From the NCBI RefSeq assembly GCF_008040105.1, contig NZ_VRMG01000007.1, forward strand, positions 186,001 to 250,000: a DNA stretch of 64,000 nt. The letters are read 5' to 3'. This stretch comes from Lacisediminihabitans profunda (lineage in GTDB: Bacteria > Actinomycetota > Actinomycetes > Actinomycetales > Microbacteriaceae). A model generated the notes under the pieces. The model saw only the letters and a list, made by a program, of their open reading frames with translations, searched no databases and was not told where the DNA came from. A program made the translations under genes and the position numbers. Of this stretch, positions 8,824-16,687 are shown piece after piece; positions within the stretch are counted from its first letter, which is position 1; every line of letters starts with the position of its first letter.

Positions 8824-9581
8824 TCATCGACGCGTACAACACCACCCAGGACGTCCGCGGACGCTCCGACTACCTCACCGGCAGCAAGCCGGGTGAAGAG
8901 CCGCCACCCTACGTTCCGTTCGACCCTCAGCGCATTCTGTCCCGCATGGATGCGGCAGGAGTCGACAAGGCGATGGTTTGTTCGCTCGCGCAGCGCATCG
9001 AGAACGACTTCATCATCGACCTCGTCGATAGTCATCCTGACCGGCTCTTCGGCTTCGGTCAGGTTCGGCCACAGGATGACGACGCTCTCTACGAGATCGA
9101 GCGCATGGCGGAGGCCGGAATCAGCGGACTCAAGCTTCACCCGAGCATGCACGGCTATCACGTCGCCGATCACGGACTCCTCGACCCCGTCTTCCGGGCC
9201 TGCGCGAAATTCAACCTTCCCGTTCTGATTAACGCGCTCGACGACGCGTTCTGCGCGCCGTTCTCGATCGAGGAGATCGCGAAGGGACACCCGGACGTGC
9301 CGACGATCATCGCCCACATGGGAGCAGTCTGGAACGTGCCGGAGGCGATCATCGTGTCGGAGCGCCAGCCCCACATCTACCTGGAGACGTCGGCCACCCT
9401 CATCGCGGACGTGCGCCGTGCGTACGCGCGGGTCGGCCCGGAGAAGATCCTGTTCGGCTCAGAGTGGCCAGGGTCCGACTTCGACCTCGAGCGGATGAAG
9501 ATTGCGAAGGCGATTCCTGACGAGGCCGATCGCGCTCTGGTCGAAGGCGGGAACATGGCTCGCATCCTCGGCTGGACATGA
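8820..9581 (+). CDS. Amidohydrolase-2 family protein with lost metal ligands
   Basis: A 253-residue TIM-barrel protein of the amidohydrolase 2 (ACMSD-like) family. The GTG at 8820 is preceded by AAAGGAG at ideal spacing and overlaps the previous stop. Family landmarks are GLKLHPSMHGY near residue 107, IIAHMGAVW near 163 and LFGSEWPGSDF near 211. The metal-binding HxH that normally follows the first strand is absent: the start reads MIIDAYNTTQ, with Tyr6 and Thr8 where His would be expected. The strand-8 Asp is also replaced by Glu in GSEWP. It may be metal-free, non-catalytic or changed in reaction. It sits in the island between transport and hydrolase genes. Confidence 0.78.
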   Translation: MIIDAYNTTQDVRGRSDYLTGSKPGEEPPPYVPFDPQRILSRMDAAGVDKAMVCSLAQRIENDFIIDLVDSHPDRLFGFGQVRPQDDDALYEIERMAEAGISGLKLHPSMHGYHVADHGLLDPVFRACAKFNLPVLINALDDAFCAPFSIEEIAKGHPDVPTIIAHMGAVWNVPEAIIVSERQPHIYLETSATLIADVRRAYARVGPEKILFGSEWPGSDFDLERMKIAKAIPDEADRALVEGGNMARILGWT

Positions 9582-10039
9582 TGCCTCCGTCGACGAGGCC
9601 GCTGCTCACCGGCACACCGGAGGGGATGAGCGAGTCGGATGCGGAACTCCTCGCCCTCGCGACCGAGTTGCTGGTCCGGGTCTACGAGCCGGGCCGGCAC
9701 GAGGTCGCTGCGGCAATGAGAACCAGCGACGGCTCGACCTATGTCGGCGTCCATGTCGATGGGTCCGCCCGCAGGAGCACTGTGTGCGCCGAGGGCGTCG
9801 CGATGGGAAACGCGGTTGCCGGATCCGCGCCGTCGGGAACCCGCCTGCAGATCGAGGCATCGGTGAGCGTGCTCCGCGCGCGGTCTGGCACCCTGCACCT
9901 AATCGAGCCGTGCGGGGTCTGCAGCGAACTACTCACCGACTACTCGCCGAGCGCTCGGGTGTGGATCACCGAGGGCGACGAGGTCAAGGCGGTCACGGCA
10001 CGCCAGTTGCTGCCAGCAAAGAGAGAACGCGTCTGGTGA
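9578..10039 (+). CDS. Cytidine-deaminase-fold protein
   Basis: A 153-residue protein of the cytidine deaminase superfamily. The zinc and proton-shuttle motif appears as VCAEGVAMG (Cys ligand, Ala, catalytic Glu) and the second zinc motif as PCGVCSEL, the small tetrameric CDA/blasticidin-S-deaminase pattern. It would remove an amino group from a pyrimidine-like or guanidino-like ring. The ATG overlaps the previous stop. Homologues serve pyrimidine salvage, but this copy sits inside a catabolic operon, so it may act on the pathway substrate or a breakdown product (inference). The substrate cannot be read from the sequence. Confidence 0.8.
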   Translation: MMPPSTRPLLTGTPEGMSESDAELLALATELLVRVYEPGRHEVAAAMRTSDGSTYVGVHVDGSARRSTVCAEGVAMGNAVAGSAPSGTRLQIEASVSVLRARSGTLHLIEPCGVCSELLTDYSPSARVWITEGDEVKAVTARQLLPAKRERVW

Positions 10040-10064
10040 CTTCCACCGGCGCCGAGAGGACACA

Positions 10065-10877
10065 ATGACCGAATTGCCGAACACCGCCCTCGATGTCGAG
10101 GCACTCGCCGCCGAGCTCGGGGGCACCGGGAGACCGGTGCTCTGGGAGCGACTCAGCTGGACGGAGGTTGCCGAGGAGGTTGCTAAGACCCGCGCCGTCA
10201 TCATCCCCGTCGGGGCGACGGAGCAGCACGGCGCCCACCTTCCCCTCTCGGTTGACACCGAGATCGACACGGCGGTGGCCCTCGTCGTCTCCGCCCTCAC
10301 CGGAGTGCCCGTCGTGCCAGTGATCCCCTATGGCGTCTCCGCCTCGCATGGCGACTTCGCCGGAACGCTGACCCTCCGTCCGGAGACGATGATCGCGGTG
10401 ATGCAGGACCTCATCGATTCGCTCTACACCAGCGGGGTGAGGCAATTCGTGCTGCTGAACGGTCACATCTGGAACAACGGCGCGCTGGACGTGTCGGCCG
10501 AGAAGCTCCGGGTGAAGTATCCGGATGCCCGGGTGCGCGCCATCGGGTACGTGACGATGTACCCGGGGCCAGAGGTCAACGGCCACGTGCAGTTCGGTCG
10601 AGGTTTGATGCACGCGAACTACTTCGAGACGAGCGTGCTGCTTCACCTCAAGCCCGAGCTCGTACACATGGACCGGGTGACTTCGCACCTCGACATCGAT
10701 TCCTTCTGGGACTACCGAATGGACCAGGTGAGCGAGACCGGAGTCTGGGGCCGCGATGTCGAGCAGGCGTCTGCCGAACAGGGTCAGATCGAGTTCGATC
10801 GCTCGGTCCTGACGACGGCGCGGGCGATTGCGGCCGCCATCAAGGAACCGAGCCCGGACCCGCGCCATCGTCCGTGA
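10065..10877 (+). CDS. Creatininase-family amidohydrolase
   Basis: A 270-residue protein of the creatininase family, metal hydrolases that open cyclic amides or cleave C-N bonds. GAGAGGA precedes the ATG. Typical motifs are VGATEQHGAHLPLSVDTEID (metal-binding Glu, His and Asp), YGVSASHGDF, LLNGHIWNN (usually NGHGGN) and HANYFETS (usually HAGxxETS). The departures from the creatinine-hydrolase pattern suggest another substrate. Family members act on creatinine, formamide-like compounds, 3-dehydro sugar lactones or precursor peptides. The neighbouring amidohydrolases suggest a role in amide or lactam opening within the island (inference). Confidence 0.85.
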   Translation: MTELPNTALDVEALAAELGGTGRPVLWERLSWTEVAEEVAKTRAVIIPVGATEQHGAHLPLSVDTEIDTAVALVVSALTGVPVVPVIPYGVSASHGDFAGTLTLRPETMIAVMQDLIDSLYTSGVRQFVLLNGHIWNNGALDVSAEKLRVKYPDARVRAIGYVTMYPGPEVNGHVQFGRGLMHANYFETSVLLHLKPELVHMDRVTSHLDIDSFWDYRMDQVSETGVWGRDVEQASAEQGQIEFDRSVLTTARAIAAAIKEPSPDPRHRP

Positions 10878-12405
10878 GCCTTCACCGCGAACGATAGTCA
10901 CCGGTTCGATCCACACCCTCGGTGACGCGGGTGTGGTCGAGGCGATCGGCATCGCCGGCGGGACCGTCGCACAGGTCGGCACGCTCGCCGACGTGCGCGC
11001 GGCCTCGCCGAGCGGCACGCCCATCATCGAGGCCGGCCTGGTTGTCCCCGCCTTTGTCGACAGCCACATTCACGCTCTTTGGCTCGGCAGGGCCAGAAGT
11101 CGCGTCACCCTCCGCGGCAGTCCTGACATTCCGCACGCCCTCGCCCGCCTGCGCGCGGCGGCGCAATCCCTTGCCCCGGGGGAATGGCTCCTCGGTGATG
11201 CTGAGATAGACGGTGCCGAGCTCGCTGAGGGACGCCTGCCGACCATCGACGAACTCGATGAAGCCGCCCTCGGGCATCCACTGCTGCTCGACCGCCGATC
11301 CCACGATGCGCTCGCCAACCGCGCGGCGCTCGCGGCGGCAGGGGCTCTCGACCGTAGCGAGAACGCCACCGCGGTCGGCGATCCGACCGACGGGCGGATC
11401 GAGCGTGACTCGACCGGACGGCCGACCGGCCTTCTGATCGAACGTGCTGCCGTGGCCATTGTCGAGCGTGTGGTTCCTCCTCCCGGGGAGGCAAGCCTGA
11501 GACGGTGGATCCGCGAAGCGCACCAGGCCCTTCGATCGGTCGGCACGACGACGGCGGCGGATCCGGCACTCAGCCCCGTAGAAATAGCCGCGTACGTCGC
11601 CGCCGCCGCCGACGGGCTCTCCGTGCGCTCCGTGCTGTTCCCGCTCGGCGGTAATGGAATCGATCCACGACGGCTCCACGCGGACGCAGAGTCCACCGGA
11701 ATCGCCGCCTGCGATCCGCGGACTCTGCGACTCGGAGCGGTGAAGCTCTTTCTCGATGGCGGGGGCTCGCTCGGGACCGCGCTCCGCCACGAACCCTGGC
11801 CGTCCACGGAGTTGGCCGGCATACAGTCGACCGAGACGGAGACCCTTATCGAGTACCTCGAGTGGTCGAAGTCGACCGGGCAGCCCCTCGCCGTTCACGC
11901 GGTGGGTCCGCGAGCGGTCGAACTGTTGGTGCAGACCGCTGCCTTCGTCTCCGACACGTGGCCGCTGGGACAGCTGCACCTCATCCATGCCTATCTCGAG
12001 CAGGATGACGCCGTGATGCGTCGCGCGGCTGGACTCGGCATAGCAGCGGCGATTCAGCCCGCTCTGCATCGCGCGGTTCGCGGTGCCGTCAAGCGGCGAA
12101 TCGGTCGAGTGGCAGCCGACGGCCTCGGCGATGTCCGCCGCTGGCTCGACTCGGGAGCTCTCGTCGGAGGGGGCTCGGACGCCCCGGGTCCCGACCATGA
12201 TCCGCTGCCATACATCGCCGAGCTTGTGCCGCTCATCGGGGCCGAGCGGGCTCTGCGGCTCTTCACTGCAGACGCCGCGCGGCTGATCGGCTCACCCACC
12301 GGTCGCTTGGTGATCGGGGCGCCGGCCGACATTCTCGAGCTCGAGCTAGCCCACATCGAGGAGCTGGCGAGCGGCACTGCCATGCGCCTGCTCGCCGGCC
12401 CCTGA
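10828..12405 (+). CDS. YtcJ-type amidohydrolase (amidohydrolase 3); start uncertain
   Basis: A metal-dependent amidohydrolase 3 family protein of about 510-525 residues. Visible elements are VVPAFVDSHIHALWLG (HxH), a Lys/Asp stretch AVKLFLDGGGS, AVHAVGPRAVE, LIHAYLEQDDAV and the C-terminal metal Asp in VGGGSDAPGPDHDPL. Relatives hydrolyse N-substituted amides and exo-cyclic formamides. The start is odd. A GTG at 10874 overlaps the creatininase stop (GTGA) as in the rest of this operon, but it is one base out of frame and stops after seven codons. In frame the only start before the conserved TIVTGSIHTL is a TTG at 10828 inside the creatininase gene. Either TTG is used or the sequence has a one-base indel near 10874-10900. 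Confidence 0.82.
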   Translation: MRPPSRNRARTRAIVREPSPRTIVTGSIHTLGDAGVVEAIGIAGGTVAQVGTLADVRAASPSGTPIIEAGLVVPAFVDSHIHALWLGRARSRVTLRGSPDIPHALARLRAAAQSLAPGEWLLGDAEIDGAELAEGRLPTIDELDEAALGHPLLLDRRSHDALANRAALAAAGALDRSENATAVGDPTDGRIERDSTGRPTGLLIERAAVAIVERVVPPPGEASLRRWIREAHQALRSVGTTTAADPALSPVEIAAYVAAAADGLSVRSVLFPLGGNGIDPRRLHADAESTGIAACDPRTLRLGAVKLFLDGGGSLGTALRHEPWPSTELAGIQSTETETLIEYLEWSKSTGQPLAVHAVGPRAVELLVQTAAFVSDTWPLGQLHLIHAYLEQDDAVMRRAAGLGIAAAIQPALHRAVRGAVKRRIGRVAADGLGDVRRWLDSGALVGGGSDAPGPDHDPLPYIAELVPLIGAERALRLFTADAARLIGSPTGRLVIGAPADILELELAHIEELASGTAMRLLAGP

Positions 12406-12426
12406 TATCCGGCTACCCGCGACGCA

Positions 12427-14391
12427 TCAGCAGTCGCACTTCCCGTCACCGTGGTGCGCGCAGTGCGAAACTGGGACCCCGGCTGGCACGTCGAGAGAGG
12501 GATTGCGGTCGAAGAATCCGTCCGGTTCGAGCCGCAGCCCGATCCTGGCCACCGGCATTATCGGCCACTCCTCCGGTCGCGGGTAGTGGTGAACGCCGAG
12601 CACGGGCCACAGCACGAGCTTCGCCCCATCGAGCGACCTGTTGGCCGCCTGCCACGCGGTCACCCCCTCCGCCTCGAGCGGCGCCTGGTTCGGGAATTCA
12701 CCGGCGATGAATCGCTCGGCGGGGTCGTAGGGCGTCGCCCAGAGGTGCTTGGCCACGAAAGGCGCCTTTCGCTCGACGATGCTTCCCGGCTTCACGAAGA
12801 GGTTTGTCGTGTCGCCGATCGACAGGCGGTACGCCGTGCGGTCTCCGAAACGGTTGTCGGTGGATTCGCTCTCCACTCGCCAATGCAGGGCGCGAGACGG
12901 ATCAGCGCGTCGCCCACCATTCGCCTCGTCGAGGATCGGGGTCTCGACCATCCGACACGCGTTGCCCCAGGGGTTGAGAGAGTCATCGGGCTCTGATTCG
13001 GCGTATACCTCCACGAGACGATTGATCTCACCGTCGATTGCGGTGTCGAGCCGTACCCCGAAGTAGTGCTGATGGATGGGCGCTTGCACGTTGGGGGCGA
13101 CCATCCGCCCATGATGGGCCGTGTGCCCGTCGTCGATGCCGGAGACCGAGAGGATGCCGGTGAGCTTCACCTCGAGTTCGACGGCACCGTCCTGGTGGAG
13201 GGTCCAGTAGAAGCCGTAGTCGTAGTTCGCGACGGTGGCGAAGGCTGAGATCACGAGCTTGCGGGAACGGCGGACCTCCGAGTTTCTGGTGCGTCCGTTG
13301 ACGTGGCGCCAAAGAACGCTGTCATCCTCCTCGTGCAGGCAGATGGCGTTCTTGATCGTGAAGACCTCGCCGTCGCCGTTGAGGGCGTGCGCGTCGAAGT
13401 AGCGGATCTCGCCGAGGCAGTCGCAGCCGAGTTCCAGCGACGAGGTGAGCGGTCCGGCGCCATATTCGCCCCAGTCGAAGAAGTTCTTTCGGTAGGCGGT
13501 CGGGTCGGGGTCGAGATAGGGCACGTACATCTCGTTGATTGACGCGCGGCGAAGAACTGAGCGTGTCTTGCCCGCGTCAGTGTAGGCGATGTCATGGAGT
13601 ACCAAGCCCTCGCGGTGCGTGAACCCGATGCGGAAGGTCCAGTTCTGCCAACTGACCCGGTGGCCGTCGATCTCGAACCCTGGACCGTTCGGCTGGACGA
13701 TGTCGAGAGCGGACACTTCGCGATCCGGCCCCCACGCACCCGAGCCGTAGTTGCCGATCTCGGGAGGGATCGGCGTGACGCCGTGGTCCTCGATCTTCAC
13801 GACCTCGAGGGTCTCGAGGTCGACGATCGGGACGAGCCCGGGGATCGGTCGCGAATAACCGTTGTCTTCCGGATTCTCGACGTACCAGAGGGTCGCCCAA
13901 GATAGACGTCGTTCGGTGAGCCCCTCCGGCTCGAAGCCGGTGATCGATTCGGGATCGACCCAGACCTGGGCGGCATCCGTGATGCCGCGGGCAGCGAGCG
14001 CGGCGAGAACTCCGGCATCGGCTCGCACCGCCCGCCCGACCGCTCGTGCCTCCTCGGACGAGACTCCCGGCCGCTTGGCATCCACGGGAGTCCACGAGTG
14101 CAGCCTCGCCGCGTCGGCCGCCGTCGCCGTCCAGCCTGTGACCTCCCACGCCGCGTGTGCAAGGGGGTTCATCACCACCAGGCGAACCGGTCGTGACGCG
14201 TCGGCCGGCAGATGGCGGGCGACGTCTTCGTCGAGGGCGATCCCCCAGAATCTCGGAGTCACACCAATTCGCCCGTCCGCACGGACGAGCGCGATGACAC
14301 TCTCGATCTCGGCAGGGGTGAGCGGGTCCAGAGCATGCCGTGTTCTGGAGGCAGGTGCATCCAGCCGCTCGATCGGCACGTGACTATTCAT
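12427..14391 (-). CDS. Copper-containing primary amine oxidase
   Basis: A 654-residue copper/topaquinone amine oxidase, about the usual bacterial length (arylethylamine/histamine oxidase type). It converts a primary amine, O2 and water into aldehyde, ammonia and H2O2. The cofactor site is VANYDYGFYW, near residue 390, whose Tyr becomes topaquinone. Copper ligands are the HQH in APIHQHYFGVRLD and a later His in VLGVHHYPRPEEWPIMP. The C-terminus ends in an unusual Cys/His-rich tail (VSHCAHHGDGKCDC). The ATG is preceded by AAGGAGA and overlaps the stop of the gamma-glutamyltransferase gene (ATGA), so it is the last gene of the minus-strand operon beginning with the cyclase. The aldehyde product could feed the island's aldehyde dehydrogenase. 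Confidence 0.93.
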   Translation of the reverse strand: MNSHVPIERLDAPASRTRHALDPLTPAEIESVIALVRADGRIGVTPRFWGIALDEDVARHLPADASRPVRLVVMNPLAHAAWEVTGWTATAADAARLHSWTPVDAKRPGVSSEEARAVGRAVRADAGVLAALAARGITDAAQVWVDPESITGFEPEGLTERRLSWATLWYVENPEDNGYSRPIPGLVPIVDLETLEVVKIEDHGVTPIPPEIGNYGSGAWGPDREVSALDIVQPNGPGFEIDGHRVSWQNWTFRIGFTHREGLVLHDIAYTDAGKTRSVLRRASINEMYVPYLDPDPTAYRKNFFDWGEYGAGPLTSSLELGCDCLGEIRYFDAHALNGDGEVFTIKNAICLHEEDDSVLWRHVNGRTRNSEVRRSRKLVISAFATVANYDYGFYWTLHQDGAVELEVKLTGILSVSGIDDGHTAHHGRMVAPNVQAPIHQHYFGVRLDTAIDGEINRLVEVYAESEPDDSLNPWGNACRMVETPILDEANGGRRADPSRALHWRVESESTDNRFGDRTAYRLSIGDTTNLFVKPGSIVERKAPFVAKHLWATPYDPAERFIAGEFPNQAPLEAEGVTAWQAANRSLDGAKLVLWPVLGVHHYPRPEEWPIMPVARIGLRLEPDGFFDRNPSLDVPAGVPVSHCAHHGDGKCDC

Positions 14392-15977
14392 GATTCTCCT
14401 TGGGGTGTGAACTCGGCGAGTCCGCGGGGGACACGCACGATCGCTACGCTGCCATCCGCGCGGGGATCGCTTGCCGCGTCGAAGTCGAGACTGCCCGGCA
14501 CGCGGCGCACTACCTGCACGTGCCCGGCCTCGTCGATGAACCCGTCGCGGCGGTCGACGGCGATTCCCTGGGCGCGGCCAGCCGCGACTGCGACCTCGCA
14601 CCCCGGTTCGGCGACAACCGTCAGCACGGAGTGGCCGAGATCCTGCGACCCGATCACCCACCGTGGTCGGCCGAGAACTTCGACCGGGTCGCTGTGCCGA
14701 TCCATCAGGGCGCTCGCCACTTGGGCGAGGATCCAGGGCTGGGCGCTGCCTCCCTGGCAGCCGAACGCGACGGTCAGTTCGGGACTGTCTCCGATCAGCG
14801 GACATAGGGTGTGCGGTGGACGTAGACCACCGCCGACGCGGGCCGGATGACGCGGGTCGGTACTGAACGCGGAGCCGCGGTTGTGCAGAACGATTCCGGT
14901 GGCCGGGTCGAGGATCCCCGATCCGAACCACTGGTACACACTCTGAATGAGGCTGACGACGGTGCCGTCTGAGTCCTGCACGGTGATGGCGACCGTGTCC
15001 CCGAGCGCATGCCCCGGGCGCGGAAACGCTCCGGTCGCCTCGCCCAGCGAGTCGCCGAGCAATGCCGTTTCGTCGATAGGGCCACCGCGTGGGTCACCGA
15101 GGTTGCGCTGCCGAGAGTCCGCTGCCGCGACGAAAGCCGCGAGAAGGCGTTGCGTGGCGTCGGAGTCTGCCTCTTCCCCTGACCAGACGGCCTCCGTCAG
15201 CGCGGCGGGCAACACTCCGAAGAGCACGAGCCCCTGAGTTGGCGGTGGCGCCACGAACCACGTCGTGCCCGAGATCTCGGCGCTGACGGCGTCGGTGGTC
15301 TCGGCCCGGTGCGCTGCGAAGTCGGCAGGAGAAAGAGAACCGCCGAGAGATCCGATGCGAGCGGCAATGGCCTCGGCCGGGGCTCCCGTGTACATCGCCG
15401 ACGGGTCGGCAGCGAGGGTGCGCAGCGTCGCGGCGAGGGCGGGCTGCGGCAGCGCCATCCCTTCCGTCAGGGGCTCGCCGTCGCTCGTGAAGATCTCGGC
15501 GAGGCCCGGGTCCGCCAGCACGTTCTCTCGCCGCTCCTCGATCGCCCGGGCGAGGCCGGCAGAAACGACGGTCCCGCCGTCCGCGAGTGTCGCGGCGCGT
15601 TCGAAGGCCGCTGCGAGAGGAAGCACCGCTCCGAGCTCGGCCAGTGCGAGCCAGCCGGCGACGACACCGGGAACGGTCACCGTGTCCGGCCCCTGCCGCG
15701 GCATCCGACTCTCGGTGGCGAGCCGGGCGACATCGATCGCGGCCGGTGCCGAACCGACCGAGACGACGGCCCGGGTGTGACCACCCCGCCGGACCAAGGC
15801 GACGAGGTCACCGCCGAGCGAGCATTGGTGCGGATAGACGACGGTGAGCGCGACGGCGGCGGCGATGGCTGCGTCAATCGCCGTTCCGCCGTCGAGCACG
15901 GCCTGCCGCGCGGAGTCGATCGCCGCACGGTGTGGTGCGGCGATCGCAACCGTCAGCGGGGCGGGCGAGCCGGTCAT
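14388..15977 (-). CDS. Gamma-glutamyltransferase-like Ntn hydrolase
   Basis: A 529-residue protein of the gamma-glutamyltranspeptidase family, made as a proenzyme that cuts itself before a nucleophilic Thr. The N-terminal half has the family pattern VLDGGTAIDAAIAAAVAL and HQCSLGGDL. The cleavage site is probably the Thr in HALGDTVAITVQDSDGTVVS, near residue 327. No signal peptide is visible, so it is probably cytoplasmic, unlike classical GGT. Many such homologues hydrolyse gamma-glutamyl or acyl amides. In this island a gamma-glutamylamide ligase is also encoded, so this protein is a candidate for removing the glutamyl group (inference). Its start overlaps the cyclase stop (ATGA). Confidence 0.87.
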   Translation of the reverse strand: MTGSPAPLTVAIAAPHRAAIDSARQAVLDGGTAIDAAIAAAVALTVVYPHQCSLGGDLVALVRRGGHTRAVVSVGSAPAAIDVARLATESRMPRQGPDTVTVPGVVAGWLALAELGAVLPLAAAFERAATLADGGTVVSAGLARAIEERRENVLADPGLAEIFTSDGEPLTEGMALPQPALAATLRTLAADPSAMYTGAPAEAIAARIGSLGGSLSPADFAAHRAETTDAVSAEISGTTWFVAPPPTQGLVLFGVLPAALTEAVWSGEEADSDATQRLLAAFVAAADSRQRNLGDPRGGPIDETALLGDSLGEATGAFPRPGHALGDTVAITVQDSDGTVVSLIQSVYQWFGSGILDPATGIVLHNRGSAFSTDPRHPARVGGGLRPPHTLCPLIGDSPELTVAFGCQGGSAQPWILAQVASALMDRHSDPVEVLGRPRWVIGSQDLGHSVLTVVAEPGCEVAVAAGRAQGIAVDRRDGFIDEAGHVQVVRRVPGSLDFDAASDPRADGSVAIVRVPRGLAEFTPQGES

Positions 15978-16618
15978 GCGGCCGGGAGGCGGAAGAGCAC
16001 CGTCGGAGCCGGCGCGGCCTCCATACCGGCGAACGGCACAGGGAGGCAGACCATCTGGTAGTCACCCGAGTCGACATCCGCGAGGTTCGCGTTCTCCAGG
16101 ATGACGACGCCTGCCCCGCACAGGATGTGGTGGGTCGGCCACTCGACGACGTGCGCAGGCGCTTCGATTGTCATGTAGTCGTTGCCTGCGAAGAGCACGC
16201 CGCGGTCGACGAGCAATTGCGCGGCATCCGGCCCGAGGCCGACCCACGTCTCCGACTTCACGTTGCGGGTGAGGGCGTCGGTCGAGTTGCGGGTCTTGAA
16301 CAGCACACGCTTGGCGTCTCCGAGGCCGGCGTTCTCCAGGTCTTCGGCGCTGATCTCGGCGACCACTTGGCGGAGGTCCAGCACACGGGCTACTCCCACG
16401 GTCGAGTTGAGATCGATCTTGTCGACACTCGCTCCGCCCTCGATGAAGTGGGAAGGGGCGTCGATGTGGGTTCCGGTGTGGGCGCCGATCAGCCAACGGG
16501 AGACGTCCGAGGCGTCACCATTCGCTCGGGACTCTACGATCTCGTAGGTGGGGCGGCGGCCCCAGTGCAGCATGTCGCCATGAATGGGGATATTGATGTC
16601 GATCTGCTCAGCGGTCAT
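15974..16618 (-). CDS. Cyclase/kynurenine-formamidase-like hydrolase
   Basis: A 214-residue protein of the cyclase family (PF04199-type, relatives of bacterial kynurenine formamidase and isatin hydrolase). The metal site is AHTGTHIDAPSHF, matching HxGTHxDxPxH. The ATG at 16618 is chosen because GGAGGG lies five bases upstream; the frame is open to 16675, but that extension would run through the operator. Family members hydrolyse N-formyl groups or cyclic amides. It is the first gene of the operon that continues with the GGT-like and copper amine oxidase genes. Confidence 0.87.
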   Translation of the reverse strand: MTAEQIDINIPIHGDMLHWGRRPTYEIVESRANGDASDVSRWLIGAHTGTHIDAPSHFIEGGASVDKIDLNSTVGVARVLDLRQVVAEISAEDLENAGLGDAKRVLFKTRNSTDALTRNVKSETWVGLGPDAAQLLVDRGVLFAGNDYMTIEAPAHVVEWPTHHILCGAGVVILENANLADVDSGDYQMVCLPVPFAGMEAAPAPTVLFRLPAA

Positions 16619-16654
16619 GGCGCCCTCCGGGGTCTGGTGTGTCAATCCTAGCAA

Positions 16655-16687
16655 ACTAGATCCAATCATGCGCAAATTGGATCCATT
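16655..16687. promoter_or_regulatory. Paired GntR-type operator upstream of cyclase operon
   Basis: Two sites, ACTAGATCCAAT (16655-16666) and ATTGGATCCATT (16676-16687), have centres 21 bp apart. They fill the 67-bp gap between the FAD-oxidase stop and the cyclase start, just upstream of the cyclase ribosome binding site. This is the probable promoter/operator of the cyclase-GGT-amine oxidase operon (inference). Confidence 0.7.

Noticed and set aside
11507-11512. GGATCC hexamers inside genes (also at 19771 and 41464) as extra operators
   Set aside because: They lack the flanking ATT/AAT bases and any partner at 21 bp, and lie in coding sequence.
12405-12427. Terminator between convergent amidohydrolase and amine oxidase genes
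   Set aside because: No stable inverted repeat or T-run is visible in the short gap.
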